Below are positions 56,797 through 64,000 of a stretch of 64,000 bases of DNA, piece by piece. The stretch is from assembly GCA_030027265.1 (NCBI GenBank), contig JASENG010000018.1, positions 1 to 64,000 on the forward strand, read 5' to 3'. The DNA is from Lysinibacillus fusiformis (GTDB lineage: Bacteria; Bacillota; Bacilli; Bacillales_A; Planococcaceae). The notes below the pieces were generated by a model. It did no database searches, was not told the DNA's origin, and saw only the letters and a list, made by a program, of their open reading frames with translations. Position 1 is the stretch's first letter; every line of letters begins with the position of its first letter. Both the position numbers and the translations under genes were made by a program.

Positions 56797-56824
56797 AGTA
56801 TACTATTTTTATAGAAATTGTCAA
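56797..56824 (-). promoter_or_regulatory. sigma-A promoter of cysH-sat-cysC
   Basis: On the minus strand TTGACA (56824-56819) and TATACT (56802-56797) with spacer 16, a near-consensus promoter giving a leader of about 145 bases. Confidence 0.8.
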
Positions 56825-56872
56825 TTTAATTTTTTAGTTATTAAAATTTTTAAAAAACTCACCAAATCCTTG

Positions 56873-56901
56873 TTGACTTATCGGATAAATTGGATTATCG
56901 T
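56873..56901 (+). promoter_or_regulatory. sigma-A promoter of the sulfate importer operon
   Basis: TTGACT (56873-56878) and TATCGT (56896-56901), spacer 17, divergent from the cysH promoter with about 50 bases between the two -35 boxes. Confidence 0.7.
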
Positions 56902-56958
56902 AATTTTCAAGATAACTCGAATATGAAATCTGGATTGCAAAAAAGAATATGTACTACC

Positions 56959-57018
56959 GATCAGACAAACTGAAGGTTGCACCATTTCCTTTTAAAAGGG
57001 AATGTATGCAGCCTTTTT
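56959..57018 (+). promoter_or_regulatory. sbp leader: small hairpin plus attenuator terminator
   Basis: CCGA, then TCAG-ACAAA-CTGA (56961-56973), then a terminator with 5' arm AAGGTTGCACCATTTCC (56973-56989) and 3' arm GGGAATGTATGCAGCCTT (56998-57015) followed by TTT. The layout is the same as in the cysH leader, but the small stem is TCAG/CTGA rather than CTAG/CTAG, a compensated change with an identical ACAAA loop. Confidence 0.7.
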
Positions 57019-57038
57019 ACTTTTTAAGGGGAGATAAG

Positions 57039-58079
57039 ATGAGGAAAAGAAATAAATCACTTGTACCATTATTAATGGGAATCTCTTTAATGGGATTAGT
57101 GTTAGGTGGTTGTGGGGATGAAAAAAATGCAAATGCAAAGGAATCGATAAAAATATTAAATGTTTCATATGATCCAACACGCGAATTATATGAAGAATAC
57201 AATCAAGCTTTTGCTGATTATTGGGAACAAGAAACGGGTCAAAAAGTCGCTTTTCAGCGTTCTCATGGAGGTTCTGGAAAACAAGGCCGTGCAGTTATTG
57301 ACGGACTGCAAGCAGATGTGGTCACACTGGCGCTAGCTTATGATATCGATCAAATCGCTAAATCACGTGACTTATTAAACAAAGATTGGCAAACGGAATT
57401 TGCATATAATTCCTCTCCGTATACTTCCACCATAGTATTTGTTGTTCGGAAAGATAATCCCAAAGGAATTGAGGACTGGGATGACTTAGTCAGAGAAGAT
57501 GTGTCAGTCATTACACCAAACCCGAAAACAAGTGGTGGAGCACGGTGGAATTACTTGGCTGCATGGGGATATGCAGATAAAAAGTTTAACGGTGATGAAA
57601 AACAAATTAAGCAATTTATGAAAGAGTTATTTTCTAATGTAGAAGTGTTAGATTCAGGTGCTCGTGGTGCAACAACTACATTTGTAGAAAGAGCAATAGG
57701 GGATGTATTAATAGCTTGGGAGAATGAGGCTTATCTTTCTTTAAAAGAGTTAGGAAATGATTTTGAGATTATAACGCCTTCTATGAGTATTTTAGCAGAA
57801 CCACCAGTAGCGGTAGTCGATAAAAATGTAGATCGAAAAGGGACGCGGGAGGTAGCACAGGGCTATCTGGAATACCTATATTCGGATGAGGGCCAAGAAA
57901 TTGCAGCTAAAAATTATTACCGTCCTCGGAACGAAGTAATTTTAGAAAAATATAGCGACCAGTTCCAGCCATTAGAATTAACGACAATTGCCGATTTTGG
58001 CGGGTGGCAAGAAGCCCAAAAAACGCATTTTGCCGATGGTGGTACGTTTGATGAAATCTTCAATAGTTTAAATAAGTAA
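57039..58079 (+). CDS. sbp: sulfate-binding lipoprotein (Sbp/CysP type)
   Basis: 346 residues. Basic signal [19 protein letters not shown] then lipobox VLGGCG. The mature part has [38 protein letters not shown] (the sulfate loop) and [20 protein letters not shown], all typical of sulfate-binding proteins. ATG at 57039 follows AAGGGGAG, whereas the upstream part of the frame encodes the leader hairpins. It feeds CysTWA. Whether it prefers sulfate or thiosulfate is not visible. Confidence 0.94.
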   Translation: MRKRNKSLVPLLMGISLMGLVLGGCGDEKNANAKESIKILNVSYDPTRELYEEYNQAFADYWEQETGQKVAFQRSHGGSGKQGRAVIDGLQADVVTLALAYDIDQIAKSRDLLNKDWQTEFAYNSSPYTSTIVFVVRKDNPKGIEDWDDLVREDVSVITPNPKTSGGARWNYLAAWGYADKKFNGDEKQIKQFMKELFSNVEVLDSGARGATTTFVERAIGDVLIAWENEAYLSLKELGNDFEIITPSMSILAEPPVAVVDKNVDRKGTREVAQGYLEYLYSDEGQEIAAKNYYRPRNEVILEKYSDQFQPLELTTIADFGGWQEAQKTHFADGGTFDEIFNSLNK

Positions 58080-58118
58080 GAATCAAGTGATTGTCTAGTC
58101 GGTCAAAAGGAGGTACAT

Positions 58119-58955
58119 ATGGAGTTAACATTAAAAAAACGAAAGAAGAATACTATAATCCCCGGTTTTTCCTTAACACTGGGGTACACAATGATTTATT
58201 TAGGCATTATTGTATTGATTCCGTTATCGATGGTATTTTTTAATACCTTATCAATGAGCTGGAGCGAATTTTGGGAAACCATTGCACATCCTCGTGCAGT
58301 TGCCTCATATAAATTAAGTTTTGGAACAGCATTAGCGGCAGGTCTTATTAATGTAGTCTTTGGAACAATTATTGCATGGGTATTAATCCGTTATGAATTC
58401 CCGGGCAAGAAAATAGTCGATGGTTTAGTAGATCTTCCATTTGCTTTACCAACAGCTGTTGCTGGTATTTCACTGGCAACTTTATATTCGCCCAATGGAT
58501 GGATCGGCCAGTTTTTTGATTTTAAAATTGCTTTCACTCCGCTAGGTATTATTATTGCGCTTACCTTTATTGGCCTGCCTTTTGTGGTGAGAACTGTACA
58601 GCCCGTGCTGCAAAATCTGGGCAGTGAATTAGAAGAAGCCTCTGCAAGTCTTGGTGCTTCTAGATTGCAAACTTTTGTAAAGGTTATTTTCCCGGAGCTG
58701 TTGCCAGCTATTATTACTGGGTTTTCTTTGACCTTTGCCCGTTCGCTTGGAGAATATGGATCGGTTGTATTTATTGCGGGAAATATGCCGATGAAAACGG
58801 AAATTACACCCCTCATTATTATGACGAAACTAGAACAGTACGATTATGTTGGGGCAACAGCCATTGCGACAGTGATGCTGGTGACATCCTTTGTCTTGCT
58901 GTTAGTGATCAACATCATCCAATGGTATACAAATCGTAAATTTAATCTTCATTAA
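58119..58955 (+). CDS. cysT: CysT (CysU), sulfate ABC permease
   Basis: 278 residues, about six membrane helices; coupling loop EEASASLGASRLQTFVKVIFPE; FARSLGEYGSVVFIAGN is diagnostic for CysT/CysW. AGGAGGTACAT precedes the ATG. Forms the channel with CysW. Confidence 0.95.
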   Translation: MELTLKKRKKNTIIPGFSLTLGYTMIYLGIIVLIPLSMVFFNTLSMSWSEFWETIAHPRAVASYKLSFGTALAAGLINVVFGTIIAWVLIRYEFPGKKIVDGLVDLPFALPTAVAGISLATLYSPNGWIGQFFDFKIAFTPLGIIIALTFIGLPFVVRTVQPVLQNLGSELEEASASLGASRLQTFVKVIFPELLPAIITGFSLTFARSLGEYGSVVFIAGNMPMKTEITPLIIMTKLEQYDYVGATAIATVMLVTSFVLLLVINIIQWYTNRKFNLH

Positions 58956-58969
58956 GGAGGGCGCAAATT

Positions 58970-59848
58970 ATGACAAAACCTTTAGAAATCGAGCAAGAGG
59001 TTCCTTTAACCGTTAGTGGTGGAAGCTCAAAATCGTATGCTCTACAAGAATCTGCATTAGTAAAATGGACGTTAATTACCATCTCGCTCGCTTTTTTAGC
59101 ACTATTTTTAATATTGCCCCTAGTTTCCATCTTTGTGACAGCATTTGAAAATGGCTGGGCAACCTATGTGGCAGCCATTACAGATCCGGATGCCCTTGCA
59201 GCTATTAAACTGACATTGACCGTAGTATTAATCGTTGTCCCTTTAAATGCTGTTTTTGGAATTGTGGCAGCATGGTTAATTACGAAATTTTCATTTAAAG
59301 GCAAAAACGTCTTAATTACATTAATAGATCTGCCATTTGCTGTTTCGCCGGTTATAGCAGGAATCGTGTTTATCTTATTATTCGGCGCACAGGGTTTACT
59401 GGGGGAATGGCTATTTGAACATGATTTATATGTGATTTTTGCATTACCGGGAATTGTCATTGCAACAATGTTTGTAACGTTCCCCTTCGTAGCGAGAGAG
59501 CTTATTCCTTTAATGCAAATGCAGGGAATCACGGAGGAAGAAGCATCTATTTCATTAGGGGCAAGTGGCTGGAAAACGTTCTACCTGGTTACTCTCCCGA
59601 ATATTAAATGGGGCTTATTGTACGGACTTATTTTGTGTAATGCGCGGGCAATCGGAGAATTCGGAGCAGTTTCCGTAGTTTCTGGCCATGTTCGCGGGAT
59701 GACAAATACAATGCCATTGCATATTGAAATATTATATAACGAATATCAGTTTACAGCAGCATTTGCAGTTGCTTCACTCATGTCCATTTTAGCGATCATT
59801 ACGATTATCATTAAAAATGTTATTGAGTGGAAAGCAAAAGACGTTTAG
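58970..59848 (+). CDS. cysW: CysW, sulfate ABC permease
   Basis: 292 residues, about six helices; coupling loop EEEASISLGASGWKTFYLVTLP and CNARAIGEFGAVSVVSGHVRG mark the family. AAGGAGGGCG lies ahead of the ATG; 14 bases after cysT. Confidence 0.95.
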   Translation: MTKPLEIEQEVPLTVSGGSSKSYALQESALVKWTLITISLAFLALFLILPLVSIFVTAFENGWATYVAAITDPDALAAIKLTLTVVLIVVPLNAVFGIVAAWLITKFSFKGKNVLITLIDLPFAVSPVIAGIVFILLFGAQGLLGEWLFEHDLYVIFALPGIVIATMFVTFPFVARELIPLMQMQGITEEEASISLGASGWKTFYLVTLPNIKWGLLYGLILCNARAIGEFGAVSVVSGHVRGMTNTMPLHIEILYNEYQFTAAFAVASLMSILAIITIIIKNVIEWKAKDV

Positions 59849-59860
59849 GGAGGTTTAATC

Positions 59861-60934
59861 ATGAGTATTCAAATTCAAAATGTTTCAAGGGCTTTCGGTT
59901 CATTTCAAGCGGTAAAGGATATTTCAATTGATATCGAATCGGGCGAGCTTATTGCACTTTTAGGGCCATCCGGTTCGGGAAAAACAACCCTATTACGTAT
60001 TTTAGCTGGCTTGGAAGGATTGGATGAAGGCGCGATTTTGTTCGACGGGCACAATATTACCAACGTTAGCCCAAAAGAAAGAGGGGTAGGCTTCGTTTTC
60101 CAGCATTATGCATTGTTCCGACATATGACGGTGTTTGATAATGTGGCATATGGCTTGAAAGTACGTCCACGCAAAACCCGTCCGTCAAAAGAAGAAATCA
60201 AAAAGAAAGTAACAGAGCTTTTAGCACTAGTTAAGCTAGATAATTTTACAGATCGCTATCCCTCCCAATTATCTGGAGGCCAGCGCCAACGTGTTGCATT
60301 AGCGCGGGCATTAGCTGTAGAGCCAAAAGTTCTATTATTAGACGAACCATTTGGAGCGTTGGATGCAAAGGTGCGAAAAGAGCTGCGTCGCTGGCTGCGC
60401 CAATTGCACAATGAATTCCATGTAACAAGCATCTTTGTGACGCACGATCAGGAAGAGGCGCTGGATGTTGCTAATCGCATTATTGTTATGAATAATGGGC
60501 AAATCGAACAGGTAGGTACGCCGGAAGAAGTCTATGAGCATCCGGCAAGTCCATTCGTTTATGACTTCTTGGGGAATGTGAATCTATTCAAGGGACGCTT
60601 GCATAAAGGAAAGCTAACACAAGGCCATTTTGAAATTGATGTCCCTACTTATTTGGATTCATATGATGAGGCTGTAGGGTATGTTCGACCACATGATATC
60701 CATATTGAAAAAGAACAGCAAAGCAAGGATACAGTAGCTGCAAAAATTGTTCATATTCATCTTGTGGGACCAATTGTACAAATTGAATTAAAGCGAGAAG
60801 ACAATGTGGATGAATACTTGGAAGCTGAAATCACCAAGGAACATTATAAGGAATTGGACATCAAAAATGGGGATACTGTCTACATCCGTCCAAAACAGCT
60901 GAAAGTGTTTATTCCAGAGGATTTTTCAATCTAA
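59861..60934 (+). CDS. cysA: CysA, sulfate ABC transporter ATPase
   Basis: 357 residues. Walker [53 protein letters not shown] and [12 protein letters not shown]; a C-terminal TOBE-type regulatory domain (about 240-355) includes [11 protein letters not shown]. It powers sulfate import via CysTW. GGGAGG lies upstream; last gene of sbp-cysTWA. Confidence 0.95.
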   Translation: MSIQIQNVSRAFGSFQAVKDISIDIESGELIALLGPSGSGKTTLLRILAGLEGLDEGAILFDGHNITNVSPKERGVGFVFQHYALFRHMTVFDNVAYGLKVRPRKTRPSKEEIKKKVTELLALVKLDNFTDRYPSQLSGGQRQRVALARALAVEPKVLLLDEPFGALDAKVRKELRRWLRQLHNEFHVTSIFVTHDQEEALDVANRIIVMNNGQIEQVGTPEEVYEHPASPFVYDFLGNVNLFKGRLHKGKLTQGHFEIDVPTYLDSYDEAVGYVRPHDIHIEKEQQSKDTVAAKIVHIHLVGPIVQIELKREDNVDEYLEAEITKEHYKELDIKNGDTVYIRPKQLKVFIPEDFSI

Positions 60935-61000
60935 AAAAGTTGTACATGTGACGGTATTTTAATAGACAATTGAATGATCATTATAAGCTATTAGTTGGTC

Positions 61001-61063
61001 GCTGACTGGACATACCAGAAGCTCATAAAGCTCCCTTATAAATAGGAGTTTTATGAGCTTTTG
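61001..61063 (+). promoter_or_regulatory. leader element before the flavokinase gene: small hairpin plus terminator
   Basis: GCTGA (61001-61005), CTGG-ACATA-CCAG (61006-61018), then terminator arms AAGCTCATAAAGCTCC (61019-61034) and GGAGTTTTATGAGCTT (61045-61060) with TTTTG. It is the same architecture as in the cysH and sbp leaders, with yet another compensated stem. It can serve as cysA terminator and, if a promoter lies in 60935-61000, as attenuator of the flavin genes. Confidence 0.65.
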
Positions 61064-61121
61064 TATTTGAATAAAGAACTATCTATCACTAAAACATATG
61101 AATTTTATCAAGGAGGCTAGT

Positions 61122-61514
61122 ATGAACGCATTAAAACAATTTAATTTTCCTGTTGTTGTTGGCAGAGTTGAAAAGGGAAAACAATTAGGAAGAACGCTTG
61201 GATTTCCAACAGCAAATTTGAATTTAGTAGCTGGTTTTTCCGTTGAAAATGGTGTATATGGCGTATATATCTATCATAATTCGAAAAAGTATATAGGAAT
61301 TTTGAATGTTGGGAAACGTCCTACATTTAATGATGGTGAACATAAATCCTATGAAGTTCATATTTTAGATTTTGAAGGATGGATTTATGATGAATATTTA
61401 ACTATGGAAATAATGATTTATATCCGCGGTGAGCAAAAATTTGACCAACTACAGGATTTAATCGGGCAATTACAGGCAGATGAAGATTATGCTCGAAAAC
61501 ATTTAATAAAGTAA
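61122..61514 (+). CDS. stand-alone riboflavin kinase domain (RibR N-terminal-like)
   Basis: 130 residues covering only the flavokinase module: VVVGRVEKGKQLGRTLGFPTANL (phosphate and flavin binding, with the PTAN motif), NGVYGVYIYHNSKKYIGILNVGKRPTF and the Glu-containing YEVHILDFEGWIYDEYL. The FAD synthetase module of bifunctional RibC/RibF is absent. Its closest known design is the N-terminal half of Bacillus RibR, a flavokinase encoded in a sulfur-metabolism operon. It would convert riboflavin to FMN, the cofactor of SsuE and SsuD. ATG at 61122 follows AAGGAGG. The next gene, 24 bases on, resembles the other half of RibR. Confidence 0.85.
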   Translation: MNALKQFNFPVVVGRVEKGKQLGRTLGFPTANLNLVAGFSVENGVYGVYIYHNSKKYIGILNVGKRPTFNDGEHKSYEVHILDFEGWIYDEYLTMEIMIYIRGEQKFDQLQDLIGQLQADEDYARKHLIK

Positions 61515-61537
61515 AAGGCATGTAAGGAGGCTATGTT

Positions 61538-61813
61538 GTGGAAAGATTTGGACATATTTTGAACTTGCCGGATTTACAATTCTCTCAATTTTGCCAACAA
61601 CAATTTTCCTTAAATAAAGGAATTTATAATACGATTGATAGTTGGTTTTACGATAATGGAATCATTAATATAGTAGATCGAAGAACAATGGTATTACGTT
61701 TTATGTCCTTTACTATTTCCAATGACGCAGAGGTGAAATTTGGACCAGGCGGATTGTCGAAAAAACTGGAAGAATTTTGGAGCGAGATAGTTGGAGGTGT
61801 GAAAATTCATTAG
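61538..61813 (+). CDS. small protein resembling the C-terminal RNA-binding half of RibR
   Basis: 91 residues, GTG start with AAGGAGG upstream. Features: LNLPDLQFSQFCQQQ, then NKGIYNTIDSWFYDNG, a basic DRRTMVLRFMSF and KFGPGGLSKKLEEFW. These blocks fit the second half of Bacillus RibR as I remember it (LNLPDL, YNxIDxWF, RRxxxLxFxSF, FGxGGLxxKL); RibR's second half binds RNA and overrides FMN riboswitches. If right, this is a RibR split into two genes, with the kinase half just upstream. The comparison is from memory and must be checked; otherwise the protein is of unknown family. Confidence 0.6.
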   Translation: MERFGHILNLPDLQFSQFCQQQFSLNKGIYNTIDSWFYDNGIINIVDRRTMVLRFMSFTISNDAEVKFGPGGLSKKLEEFWSEIVGGVKIH

Positions 61814-61970
61814 AAAAATTGTTAGAAAAAAGAATTTTTTTAAAATATTGGCAATTTTATTTCGTAATATATAATTATTCTTATAAGTTTAATAGGTATT
61901 ATGGAAAATAACATCCAAAACAGGGCTTGGAATGGCATTAAATGGTATTAAAACAATTGCATACACAATA
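61814..61970. other. AT-rich space upstream of the ssuE leader
   Basis: No gene or RNA motif is apparent. It must contain the ssuE promoter if ssuE is transcribed on its own; -10-like AATATATAAT occurs near 61866-61875. Confidence 0.35.
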
Positions 61971-62024
61971 GCTGATTAGACAACTAAAGGCTGCATCTTT
62001 TTTATAAGAGGATGTGGCCTTTTA
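61971..62024 (+). promoter_or_regulatory. ssuE leader: small hairpin plus attenuator terminator
   Basis: GCTGA (61971-61975), TTAG-ACAA-CTAA (61976-61987), then terminator arms AAAGGCTGCATC (61986-61997) and GATGTGGCCTTT (62011-62022) followed by TATTT. The small hairpin's 3' arm and the terminator's 5' arm share two bases, so full formation of both is mutually exclusive. Fourth clear member of the element found before cysH, sbp and the flavokinase gene. Confidence 0.65.
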
Positions 62025-62148
62025 TTTGCGTAAAAGAAAGATAGAACTTTTTTTATGCATAATTGCAACTAGAGCTAATCGCTTTAAATCTTTTGATTAG
62101 CCAAGTTTTCTAATATCAAAACTGTTTTAGAAGGGGAGTATGTAAAAA

Positions 62149-62679
62149 ATGGTTCAAGCTGTAATTATCAATGGAAATCATAAGAAAGCATCACGTTTAA
62201 CAGGTATCCATCAATTTATTGAAGATTACTTAGAAGAGGCTGGTGTATCATCGACTTCGATTTTTGTACATGAACTGCCGGCTAAGGATTTGATTACTGC
62301 AAATTTTGCAAGTGAAGAAATTGCAAAAGCCAATCAAAAATTGGCTGATGCAGAGATTATTTTTATTCTTACACCTATTTTTAAAGCCTCCTATACGGGC
62401 ATTCTTAAAACATTTTTGGATTTAATTCCTCAAAAAGGTTTTGAAAATAAAAAAATTGTACCCATAGCTATCGGAGGTTCTATTGGACATTTATTAGCCG
62501 TAGAGTATGCATTGAAGCCGGTATTGTCTGTACTGGGAGCTACGGAAATTTTAAATACAGTCTTTGTCCTCGACCAACAGGTGGAAAGATTGGAAAACGG
62601 GGATTATAAGATTCAAGATGTAGTGTTAGATCGTTTAAACGATGTACTGCAAAAATTTCAAGCTCATCTTATAAAATAA
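62149..62679 (+). CDS. ssuE: SsuE-like NAD(P)H-dependent FMN reductase
   Basis: 176 residues, flavodoxin-like fold. The N-terminal phosphate loop reads INGNHKKASRL (in the position of the usual GSxRxxSxS), then IFILTPIFKASYTGILKTFLDLIP, the signature for FMN reductases of the SsuE group, and IAIGGSIGHLLAVEYALKPVLSVLGA. It reduces FMN with NAD(P)H, supplying FMNH2 to SsuD at 52642. GAAGGGGAG precedes the ATG. Preceded by an attenuator-like leader and close to a flavokinase gene, which fits control by sulfur supply. Confidence 0.88.
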   Translation: MVQAVIINGNHKKASRLTGIHQFIEDYLEEAGVSSTSIFVHELPAKDLITANFASEEIAKANQKLADAEIIFILTPIFKASYTGILKTFLDLIPQKGFENKKIVPIAIGGSIGHLLAVEYALKPVLSVLGATEILNTVFVLDQQVERLENGDYKIQDVVLDRLNDVLQKFQAHLIK

Positions 62680-62780
62680 GGTGAAAATTAATTTTTTGTT
62701 TAATAAAACATAGTAATCTAATAAGAATACTTTTGATAAGGTGGTTTTAAGTTTTAAATCGTGAAGAAAGGATGATGTGA

Positions 62781-62930
62781 ATGAGCAAAAAATATGAAAA
62801 TGTGCAATTAGTCCTAAAAAATATTGAGAAGATGCTTACGACCATGAGTTATGGATCAATCACCCTTGTGGTTCATGATGACAATGTAGTCCAGATTGAA
62901 AAAAGTGAAAAAATCCGTTTAAATAAATGA
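62781..62930 (+). CDS. yezD: YezD-family (DUF2292) small protein
   Basis: 49 residues. The conserved centre reads MSYGSITLVVHDDNVVQIEKS and ends KIRLNK, the hallmark of the DUF2292/YezD family, about 50-60 residues. The predicted fold is two strands and a helix. Members tend to lie beside sulfate assimilation genes, as here after ssuE, but no biochemical role is known to me. GAAAGGATGATGTGA gives the ribosome site. Confidence 0.8.
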   Translation: MSKKYENVQLVLKNIEKMLTTMSYGSITLVVHDDNVVQIEKSEKIRLNK

Positions 62931-62936
62931 AAAGAA

Positions 62937-62980
62937 AAGGTTCGATATGTGCAAATGACAGCGCATAATCGAACTTTTTT
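62937..62980 (+). terminator. intrinsic terminator of yezD
   Basis: GTTCGATATGTGC pairs with GCGCATAATCGAAC (one bulge, one G-U), followed by TTTTTT. Confidence 0.88.
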
Positions 62981-63142
62981 CACCTCTAAATAAGTGTGGA
63001 AACCATGATAGTCCTAACGCGGGAAATCAAAACGCTTTAGTCGAGTCGTGTTTTTCTCCTTTAAATCGTTTATACTTTAATAAGAGAATTCATGGATAAT
63101 ACATAAAGAAAATGAAAATAAGGTAAAATAGAGGAATAGAAT

Positions 63143-63280
63143 ATGATAAAAATTGGTTTGACTGGATGGGGAGATCACCCTTCGATTTATCGTACAAATT
63201 CAACTAGACGCGATAAGCTTTTTGACTATACAGGCCACTTTCCGATAGTGGAATTGGATACATCTTTTTACGCGTTATAG
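63143..63280 (+). pseudogene. 5' fragment of a DUF72 (YunF-like) gene cut by foreign DNA
   Basis: GAGGAATAG precedes an ATG that opens a 45-codon frame: MIKIGLTGWGDHPSIY, then DKLFDYTGHFPIVELD, TSFYAL and a TAG. The first 44 residues match the N-terminus of DUF72 TIM-barrel proteins (IGxTGWGDH...HFPIVExDxSFYA), which are normally about 280 residues. The frame ends abruptly inside the conserved SFYA segment and the following DNA has no DUF72 features, so the gene is interrupted at about 63275-63280. The rest may lie beyond the window's right edge, after the inserted element. Confidence 0.8.
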
Positions 63281-63324
63281 GTATTGAAATGGGCAATATG
63301 TTATCTTTAATTCGATTTATACTC

Positions 63325-63350
63325 AACCCCTTGAAAACAAGGGGTTTTTT
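63325..63350 (+). terminator. terminator at the edge of the inserted element
   Basis: AACCCCTTG pairs with CAAGGGGTT around AAA, with TTTTTT after it. It would shield the element's genes from the truncated DUF72 transcript. Confidence 0.88.
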
Positions 63351-63420
63351 AATTGCCCAATTAGAAGAAATGTGGGTAAAATGGTATTGTTCGGAATATT
63401 CTTTTAAATGAGGGAGATCC

Positions 63421-64000
63421 TTGGAGAAATTTACTTGTGGTAGGTATAAATATGTAGTGAAAGAAACAGAAACCAAAGAAGTGTTTAATAATAATGTAAC
63501 AACTATTAGAACTGTGAATATAGGTATTAAAGATTTGATAAATGATATAGTGTTCCCGCACCCAATAACTGATTTTATAAGAGTCAAATATGAGTATTCA
63601 GGAAAGTCAGTCAACTCTCAAATAGCACCTGCTAGAGTAATATGTAGATTTTTAAACTATATATTAGAAAGGGTTTCAAATGAAGATCTAAATTTTATAA
63701 CACTTAAAGAAGGTGGATTGAAGGAGTTAAAGTACATACATGGAAGCAAATATATTACTTTTTTAACAAAGTCGGGCAAGACAAGAAATACAGTACAGTA
63801 CAGTGAAAACTACTTGAAAGTTTTTTATCAATATTTATTTGAAAAAGAGATTATCTCGCCCGAGTTTGAAATGAGGACTTTTCTTGATAATAATAAGAAT
63901 CTAGTTATACAATCCCCCTTTCGTCACTCTGCGTTTTCAACGAGATTTCCTAGTAATAAAATGAAAAGCCATAATTTAATGTCAAAATTAAAGGATTTTG
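63421..64000 (+). CDS. large partial ORF, possible tyrosine-recombinase-type protein (runs off the window)
   Basis: TTG at 63421 with GAGGGAG upstream opens a frame without stop to the window's end (193 codons). The product begins MEKFTCGRYKYVV; residues 60-90 (SGKSVNSQIAPARVICRFLNYI) and 115-155 (KYITFLTKSGKTRNTVQYSENYLKVFYQYLFEKEII) look like the paired helices of the SAM-like core-binding domain of tyrosine recombinases, as in Tn554-type elements, where multiple recombinases act together. The catalytic domain would lie beyond the window, so the family is not proven. The position, within DNA interrupting a DUF72 gene, supports an integrase. Confidence 0.5.
   Translation, partial: MEKFTCGRYKYVVKETETKEVFNNNVTTIRTVNIGIKDLINDIVFPHPITDFIRVKYEYSGKSVNSQIAPARVICRFLNYILERVSNEDLNFITLKEGGLKELKYIHGSKYITFLTKSGKTRNTVQYSENYLKVFYQYLFEKEIISPEFEMRTFLDNNKNLVIQSPFRHSAFSTRFPSNKMKSHNLMSKLKDF

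Larger units (their letters stand above)
63281..64000 (+). mobile_element. left part of an element inserted in the DUF72 gene (continues past the window)
   Basis: Begins near 63275-63285 with TAGGTATTGAAATGGGCAAT. GGGCAAT (63291-63297) and ATTGCCC (63351-63357) are inverted around a terminator. Very low GC, a terminator facing the flank and a large frame reading inward are typical of integrated elements. The other end is not in the window. Confidence 0.55.

Noticed and set aside
58080-58118. Sulfur-leader hairpin between sbp and cysT
   Set aside because: GTCTAGTC resembles the motif in reverse orientation, but there is no paired stem and no terminator.

Overview
The window looks like chromosome of a low-GC, spore-forming Bacillota, most likely a Planococcaceae/Caryophanaceae relative such as Solibacillus or Lysinibacillus. 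The evidence is AT-rich DNA, strong AGGAGG-type ribosome sites, intrinsic terminators with long U-tracts, a gerA-type germination operon and a Bacillus-like order fadN-fadA-fadE-yusI-gcvH-yusF-yusE-[SAM riboswitch]-metN-metP-metQ. The genus is an inference from gene content; no rRNA or tRNA gene is visible.

Layout. 1-5.6 kb: a Fur-box-controlled ferredoxin/flavodoxin reductase, a soluble chemoreceptor, an Rgg-like regulator divergent from a tiny secreted-type peptide gene, and a GGDEF/EAL protein with a decayed GGDEF half. 5.6-15.8 kb: cold-shock protein, PPP phosphatase, OsmC, an ABC1/UbiB kinase, a GNAT/FemAB-like protein, an IS3-family (IS150-like) element whose transposase has lost its first catalytic Asp, flap endonuclease, C39-like peptidase, HAD nucleotidase, tautomerase and a thioredoxin-like protein. 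16-22 kb: fatty-acid beta-oxidation genes fadNAE behind a perfect FadR-type operator. 21.8-26.5 kb: yusI, gcvH, yusF, yusE and a SAM-I riboswitch controlling a methionine ABC importer. 26.6-33.7 kb: gltC and divergent gltAB glutamate synthase. 34-39.4 kb: sufCDSUB iron-sulfur assembly. 39.5-45.4 kb: accessory genes including a Hen1-Pnkp RNA repair pair. 45.6-49.6 kb: a leftward gerA-gerB-gerC operon ending in an unannotated 52-codon two-helix protein.

49.8-63 kb is a sulfur island: ssuCBAD (sulfonate import and desulfonation), sat-cysC-cysH (sulfate activation and reduction), sbp-cysT-cysW-cysA (sulfate import), a stand-alone riboflavin kinase domain, a small protein resembling the C-terminal half of Bacillus RibR, ssuE (FMN reductase) and yezD. 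The flavin genes plausibly supply FMNH2 to SsuD. Several leaders here share one small architecture: GCTGA, a 4-bp hairpin with an ACA-containing loop, then an intrinsic terminator whose 5' arm abuts or overlaps that hairpin. The hairpin stems differ but remain paired, so this is a candidate undescribed attenuator of sulfur genes.

The right edge (63.1-64 kb) holds the first 45 codons of a DUF72 gene cut off by foreign DNA that carries a terminator and the start of a possible recombinase gene.

The leads I rate highest are the sulfur attenuator family, the split RibR genes, the Rgg/peptide pair and the hidden two-helix protein of the ger operon.
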